A stretch of 11,735 bases of DNA from assembly GCA_900321845.1 (NCBI GenBank), contig ONXT01000032.1:1-11735 (forward strand), read 5' to 3'. Position numbers and translations under genes: made by a program. The DNA comes from an uncultured Bacteroidales bacterium. Its GTDB lineage: Bacteria > Bacteroidota > Bacteroidia > Bacteroidales > WCHB1-69. The notes beneath the pieces are model-generated. The model did not search any database. It was not told where the DNA came from and was given only the letters and a program-made list of their open reading frames with translations. Position 1 is the stretch's first letter. Each line of letters begins with the position of its first letter. Positions 8,120-11,735 of the stretch are shown here, one piece after another.

Positions 8120-9160
8120 ATGCATTTAGCAGAAACCACCATAGAAAATATCGCTCTGCATGCGGTAGGAAACAAGCAGCTGGAAGAGCCGCTGCAACTG
8201 TCGCACGAACTTCTCAAAGTAAGCGATGAAGTGAAGAACGCACTCAAGTCCTATTTCATTTTCCCATTTAAAACGGATGAGTATTTCCAGTTTTTCAATG
8301 AGAATGGTTTAGAGATGAACGAGGTTTACAAGTGCGCCAGCACTATTTTCGAAGACCCCGATGCACTGTTGGAACAGTCACTCTATTTGGCACAACATCT
8401 TTATAATCAATGCACTCACCCGAAAATCAAGGATGGCGAGTTCTATGTTGTCTATTTCAAGAATGCGGTTTTGGACGATGAGCTGGTGGATGCGGTTGGA
8501 CTTTTCAAGGCGGAAACGAAGGACACTTTCCTGAAAGTGCATCAGGAGGACGACAAGTTTGTGGTGGAGAGCGATTACGGCTTTGGGCTGACCAAGTTGG
8601 ACAAAGGCTGTTTGATTTTCAACACGGAGAAGGAGCGCGGCTTTGTGGTGGCAGTGGTGGACAACACGAACCGCAATGCCGAGGCGCAGTATTGGATGGA
8701 TGATTTCCTGCATGTGCGCCAACGGAAGGACGAGTTTTACAATACGCAAACGGTTCTCAACATGTGCAAGAGTTTTGTGACGGAATGCGTGCCGGAGCAG
8801 TTCGAGGTGACCAAGGCTGATCAGGCCGACATGCTCAACCGCTCGGTTGATTTCTTCAAAAAGAACGAAAACTTTGAGATGGAGACTTTCCAGCAGGAGG
8901 TGATCGGTCAGCCCGAGATGATTGAGAGTTTTAACGAGTACAAGGAGCAGTTCCAGCAGGAACATGATGTGGATGTGGCTGAGAACTTCAAAATTTCCGA
9001 CAGCGCTTTGAAGAAACAGAGTCGCAACTTCAAGAGTGTCATTAAGTTAGATAAAAACTTCCATATCTACGTCCATGGTGACAACAAGCTTATCAAGAAG
9101 GGGTACGACTCCGAAACGGGGATGAACTACTACCAGATTTTCTTCAACGAGGAGTACTAA
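8120..9160 (+). CDS. 37-kDa nucleoid-associated protein (NdpA/YejK family)
   Basis: A 346-residue protein that matches, by remembered pattern, the NA37 family (E. coli YejK/NdpA), nucleoid-bound proteins of poorly understood role. Supporting stretches include EFYVVYFKNAVLDDELVDAV, ETKDTFLKVHQEDD, LDKGCLIFNTEKERGFVVAV, QYWMDDFLHVRQRKDEFYNT and KSVIKLDKNFHIYVHGD, all typical of Bacteroidota members. No membrane segment or signal peptide is visible, so it should be cytosolic. The sequence is rich in charged residues and ends acidic (FFNEEY). The start MHLAETTIENIALHAVGNK was preferred over an ATG 15 codons earlier because homologues begin close to the IALHAVGNK segment. It follows sufB by 46 bp without a visible promoter or terminator and is probably on the same transcript; no functional link to Fe-S assembly is known. 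Confidence 0.87.
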   Translation: MHLAETTIENIALHAVGNKQLEEPLQLSHELLKVSDEVKNALKSYFIFPFKTDEYFQFFNENGLEMNEVYKCASTIFEDPDALLEQSLYLAQHLYNQCTHPKIKDGEFYVVYFKNAVLDDELVDAVGLFKAETKDTFLKVHQEDDKFVVESDYGFGLTKLDKGCLIFNTEKERGFVVAVVDNTNRNAEAQYWMDDFLHVRQRKDEFYNTQTVLNMCKSFVTECVPEQFEVTKADQADMLNRSVDFFKKNENFEMETFQQEVIGQPEMIESFNEYKEQFQQEHDVDVAENFKISDSALKKQSRNFKSVIKLDKNFHIYVHGDNKLIKKGYDSETGMNYYQIFFNEEY

Positions 9161-9180
9161 AATTTCAGCGAAAAATCTGG
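9133..9180. terminator. Inverted repeat spanning the convergent gene ends (possible bidirectional terminator)
   Basis: CCAGATTTT (9133-9141) and its exact reverse complement AAAATCTGG (9172-9180) flank the two facing stop codons with a 30-base loop. Each arm lies in one gene's 3' end and encodes Gln-Ile-Phe in its own frame. A 9-bp stem with so long a loop and no U-tract is not a standard terminator. Only 4 bp separate the genes, so any termination must use sequence inside the coding regions. Confidence 0.35.
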
Positions 9181-10583
9181 CGGAAGAAGGGACTCTTCGC
9201 CGCCATTTCCTCATCTTCCCATGGGGGAGGCAGACAATCGGGACACCAGTGGCCGCCCTCCAAAATCAAAACAGGGGAGGCCTGGAAGCGATGTCCACGA
9301 TGGCATTCCCACTCTAATCGTTCCGCGGGGTTGCCCGAATAGCTGTCCGACAATAGTTGTCCGCCTCGGAAAGCGGCTGCGGCTTGCAACTCTTCGATGG
9401 AGAGTTCTTGCAGTGGTTTGCTCTCATCGTAGCCGTGGTCGATATGGATGGCCGCCTCTTCATCGGCCGGCTGGCTCCAATTTTGATGCGCCCAGTCGGG
9501 AATGGCCTTCCACGCCTCCAGACTTCCGTAATAAGCCTTGATCTTTTCCTCGTTGTTGTGCTTAATCCACCACTGCGTGCCATACTCTTTGGTGTTGGCC
9601 AGTCTCCGCATCACCATTTTGAGAATGAAGGCCGGGACGATTTTCGCGAGCTTGTAGATTCTGGGTATCTGCTCACTCATTTTTGCAAAGTATTCATCTA
9701 CAGGTATATAGGAGCGAAAATGAAGAATGTTCTCCAAGATGTCTGCATCCAAATAGTATTCTCCGTGGAAATTTTTCAGGGCGAACCAGTTGGCTTCGAA
9801 AATCTTTTCCGGAGGAGGGCAGGAGCAGGCGGCGAGCACGCGCTTTTCAAAATCGTAATTGGTCATTCGGTAGCCGGGGCCGCTGCTGATATTGTAGAAA
9901 TGGTTCCAGAAGTTGTCGGGTAAGTTGTCATCGCATACATTGGCGAGCAGTCGGCCGGAGTCTTCCACCGTGGTCCATTCCAGCACGTCGTGGATGGGGA
10001 CGTGGAACATGATGGGGTCGAAGTTATTGAGGATTTCGGGGTAGAGGATGCCCGATTGGCGGAGGCTGACCCAGTGTTTGAGGCCGGACTCCACGAAGAT
10101 GCGTTCGGCGCGGATTTTGCTGATGGCGTAATAGTCGAAGACGCTGGTGCGAAGGGGGTCGCCGGTACGTCCCCAGTGGATGGGGACGGGGCGGTTAGAG
10201 GTCTGGGCGACCGAACCGATATAGACCGTTTTGATTTCATCGGCATTGGGCTGCGCCAGAATCGCCTTGACCACATTCTTGGCGGCGGTCACATTGACAA
10301 ACATCGTCTGCTTCGGGAAGTAGTCGGCAGCGGGGGAGACCATTCCGCCCACATGCAGGACATAGTCAGCGCCAGTAACACCCGCCAAGACATCCTCATA
10401 ATGGGTCAGGTCGCCCCATACCACTTTGATTTTGTCCATCAACGGCTGTAATTTGCGGATGTTTTTTTTGCTTTTTCTTGCAAGCACCACCACGCGAAAA
10501 CGGTCGATCCTTTTCAGCAATTCCTGCAAGCCGGCCCAGCCCATCGTGCCTGTGGCACCCGTCAAGAAAATAGTTTTGCTCAT
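9165..10583 (-). CDS. NAD-dependent epimerase/dehydratase-like protein with a C-terminal zinc ribbon
   Basis: A 472-residue extended short-chain dehydrogenase/reductase. The Rossmann fold starts at once with TGATGTMG (G9, G12, G15), then D58 in VVWGDLTHYED, S124 in YIGSVA and the catalytic pair Y152-x3-K156 in YYAISK. The family acts on nucleotide sugars, sterols or other NAD(P)-dependent substrates; which one cannot be read here. After the SDR part come a helical region (about 300-420) and a tail with C427, H431, C447 and C450 (WECHRGHRF...HWCPDC), a likely zinc ribbon close in spacing to the DUF4379-type WxCxxGH...CPxC module. The start MSKTIFLTG was chosen because it begins the Rossmann strand; a 55-codon-longer frame would cross the promoter and the neighbouring gene's start. 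Single gene, convergent with the nucleoid protein gene and divergent from the kinase gene. Confidence 0.85.
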   Translation of the reverse strand: MSKTIFLTGATGTMGWAGLQELLKRIDRFRVVVLARKSKKNIRKLQPLMDKIKVVWGDLTHYEDVLAGVTGADYVLHVGGMVSPAADYFPKQTMFVNVTAAKNVVKAILAQPNADEIKTVYIGSVAQTSNRPVPIHWGRTGDPLRTSVFDYYAISKIRAERIFVESGLKHWVSLRQSGILYPEILNNFDPIMFHVPIHDVLEWTTVEDSGRLLANVCDDNLPDNFWNHFYNISSGPGYRMTNYDFEKRVLAACSCPPPEKIFEANWFALKNFHGEYYLDADILENILHFRSYIPVDEYFAKMSEQIPRIYKLAKIVPAFILKMVMRRLANTKEYGTQWWIKHNNEEKIKAYYGSLEAWKAIPDWAHQNWSQPADEEAAIHIDHGYDESKPLQELSIEELQAAAAFRGGQLLSDSYSGNPAERLEWECHRGHRFQASPVLILEGGHWCPDCLPPPWEDEEMAAKSPFFRQIFR

Positions 10584-10600
10584 CGTCCTCAATTTTGGTG

Positions 10601-10608
10601 CAAAAGTA
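10601..10608 (-). promoter_or_regulatory. Candidate -7 box of the epimerase promoter
   Basis: On the minus strand this reads TACTTTTG (TAnnTTTG type), 17 bases before the start codon at 10583, identical to the topA -7 box. A -33 element is not clear. It supports MSKTIFLTG as the start. Confidence 0.55.
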
Positions 10609-10673
10609 ATACTTTTTATCAATAGCCCGCTCTCTTTTTCACGCGGGGCAGGAGAGCTTTTCCAAATAATTTG

Positions 10674-10681
10674 TAATTTTG
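10674..10681 (+). promoter_or_regulatory. Candidate -7 box of the kinase-like gene promoter
   Basis: TAATTTTG matches the TAnnTTTG consensus, 29 bases before the ATG at 10711. An out-of-frame ATG at 10700 stops after two codons. The leader is A-rich, as is common ahead of Bacteroidota start codons, and has no Shine-Dalgarno motif. Confidence 0.5.
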
Positions 10682-10710
10682 CGGATTGAAAAAAAGAAAA
10701 TGCATTAATT

Positions 10711-11526
10711 ATGAACAACGAGGACTTTTGGATTTCCGTAAATACCATTATTTCAAAAGGATTTACTCCTGAAGGTCTTCAAAAATTGGATGAATATGCA
10801 GAATACTTTATCACAAGAAGGCTTGTATATCAACGATTTTCACCGGCGGAACAGCATGGCTGCGCAGCGGGAGGTCCTGCGCATGTTGTTGCATCCTTGC
10901 TCGCGGGAGCAGAAACTTATGCAAATAGAAATGCTGCACAAGATGTCAGTAGATTCCAAAGAGAGCTCCAACGAGGAAAGGAACAAGCTGAAATCATAGA
11001 ACAATGGGCAAAAACCATTGGTTGTTGGACAGATGATGTGGACAATTCTCTCCAAAGTGTTTTAGGAACGAAGATTGCAGAAGGCGGCGAGGCAATGGTA
11101 TATGACCGCGGAGCCTCTTTGGTGAAATCTATCGGACTTGATTATTTTGTACAGCCCATACTTGCACTTGATAGAATCACATTGCATAACACCTATTTTC
11201 CTGAAACAACTCTTTTTGTCTTAGGTTTTGGAAGGGCAAAGGGAGAGTTTAAAATCATTGTTGAGCAACCTTTTGTAAAGGGCACTCATGTCCCAGATGG
11301 TGAAATATCCAAATTCGCCCAAAGAATGGGGTTCAAACAGATAAATCCCAAAAACTGGACATACGCGACAGCAGAGATATATTTGAGTGACTTGCACGAT
11401 GAAAATGTCATCCGTTCAGAAGATGGGAATATTATTGTGGTAGATTGTGACATCCGTATCAACACGCCCGAACTGCGTTGTGGCGGCGTGAGGGAATTGA
11501 CAACGGAGGTAAGATTTAATGAATAA
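10711..11526 (+). CDS. Stand-alone kinase-fold protein of the polyvalent-protein (Kinase-PolyVal-like) type
   Basis: A 271-residue soluble protein whose C-terminal half has the parts of a small protein-kinase-like fold: a glycine-rich loop EGGEAMVY (124-131), a likely ATP lysine K139, a hinge-like stretch IIVEQPFVKG (182-191), a catalytic loop SDLHDENVI with D227 and N232 five residues apart (the HxDxxxxN spacing), and a metal-binding VVDCD (D245, D247). From memory this pattern matches the Ser/Thr/Tyr kinase domain described in polyvalent proteins of phages and conjugative elements. The N-terminal half (1-115) has RFSPAEQHGCAAGGPAHVVASLLAG (42-66), a segment often preceding such domains. Here the module is free-standing, not part of a giant protein. 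Substrate unknown. The gene is AT-richer than its neighbours in places (30% GC at 10741-10800, 43% at 11101-11160, versus 57% at 7681-7740, counted by hand), suggesting transfer. It could also be an inactive kinase or a toxin/antitoxin-like HipA relative. Confidence 0.68.
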   Translation: MNNEDFWISVNTIISKGFTPEGLQKLDEYAEYFITRRLVYQRFSPAEQHGCAAGGPAHVVASLLAGAETYANRNAAQDVSRFQRELQRGKEQAEIIEQWAKTIGCWTDDVDNSLQSVLGTKIAEGGEAMVYDRGASLVKSIGLDYFVQPILALDRITLHNTYFPETTLFVLGFGRAKGEFKIIVEQPFVKGTHVPDGEISKFAQRMGFKQINPKNWTYATAEIYLSDLHDENVIRSEDGNIIVVDCDIRINTPELRCGGVRELTTEVRFNE

Positions 11527-11596
11527 TCATACTAAATTCAGTATTAACGAAAAACAAGGAATATAGAAACAGACTAAAACCAACCATATATAAAAA

Positions 11597-11735
11597 GATA
11601 GCGTTTGTAGCTATCCTTGACATCCAATTTCCACAACGTCCTCGCGAGAGGACAAACTCATCAAGGATTAGTTATGAAGGCCGTAGAATTACGGCGTGGA
11701 ATAACTTGTTAGATGAGTGGGCGTGGAAACCCGGA
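11597..11735 (+). ncRNA. Candidate structured RNA with nested hairpins and a possible pseudoknot, cut by window edge
   Basis: At least six complementary pairs are packed into 139 bases. GATAGC/GCTATC at 11597-11602 with 11610-11615. ATCCTTGA/TCAAGGAT at 11613-11620 with 11661-11668, 8 bp. GTCCTC/GAGGAC at 11638-11643 with 11648-11653, capped by the GNRA tetraloop GCGA. ACTCATC/GATGAGT at 11656-11662 with 11712-11718. AGTTAT/ATAACT at 11670-11675 with 11701-11706. GCCGTA/TACGGC at 11680-11685 with 11690-11695. A GGG/CCC pair (11719-11721 with 11730-11732) may follow. The ATCCTT..AAGGAT helix crosses the ACTCATC..GATGAGT helix, a pseudoknot topology. The gap 11527-11596 before it is AT-rich with no gene or promoter I recognise. 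Candidates by architecture are a HEARO/omega-type RNA preceding an IscB-like nuclease, the 5' domain of a group II-type intron, or an undescribed RNA; none is proven. Strand is assigned from the GNRA loop (TCGC on the other strand). Confidence 0.6.

Noticed and set aside
9357..9923. 188-codon open frame on the plus strand inside the epimerase gene
   Set aside because: Antisense to a gene with intact SDR motifs; no recognisable protein features.
10790..10999. 69-codon frame overlapping the kinase-like gene, +1 to it
   Set aside because: The main frame carries the RFSPAEQ...GG...VASLLAG family segment in exactly this region, so the overlap is a shadow and not evidence of a frameshift.
11674..11712. 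12-codon ORF starting ATG inside the right-edge region, and an open ATG at 11714
   Set aside because: Too short to judge, and both lie within the paired segments of the proposed RNA; the second is cut by the window edge.
11597..11735. Firm naming of the right-edge RNA as HEARO/omega RNA or as a group II intron
   Set aside because: No GUGYG intron start and no downstream nuclease or reverse transcriptase is visible in the window; architecture alone is not enough to name the family.

Overview
The window looks like a chromosomal segment of a member of the Bacteroidota, most likely a Bacteroidales-type gut or oral anaerobe. The signs are: start codons without Shine-Dalgarno motifs; TAnnTTTG-type -7 boxes in front of several genes; a topoisomerase I whose tail is built of glycine/aromatic repeats instead of zinc fingers; a secreted dipeptidyl-peptidase IV; and a 37-kDa nucleoid-associated protein. 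Identifications rest on motifs and remembered family patterns, not on a database search.

Layout. 1-5000 (minus strand) is a probable operon read right to left: topA, an exported S9B dipeptidyl peptidase 26 bp behind it, and 9 bp further the N-terminus of what looks like a type IIG (Eco57I-like) restriction-modification enzyme, cut off by the window edge. 5187-6518 (minus) is a MATE-family exporter with its own promoter. It diverges from sufB (6631-8073, plus) across a short intergenic region that carries two back-to-back -7 boxes and a heptanucleotide repeat array. sufB is followed by a nucleoid-associated protein gene (8120-9160), not by sufC/sufD/sufS. This gene converges, with a 4-bp gap, on an extended-SDR NAD-dependent epimerase-like gene (9165-10583, minus) that ends in a Cys/His zinc-ribbon tail.

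The right end (10711-11735) has a different character. An AT-richer gene encodes a small kinase-fold protein of the type known from 'polyvalent' proteins of mobile elements. It is followed by an AT-rich gap and then by at least 139 bases of dense nested and crossing inverted repeats, including a GNRA-capped hairpin and a possible pseudoknot. That is best read as the 5' part of an unidentified structured RNA which continues past the window. The kinase plus RNA, and the restriction enzyme at the opposite edge, are the accessory-looking parts; the middle is housekeeping. The most interesting lead is the structured RNA at 11597-11735 and whatever it precedes.
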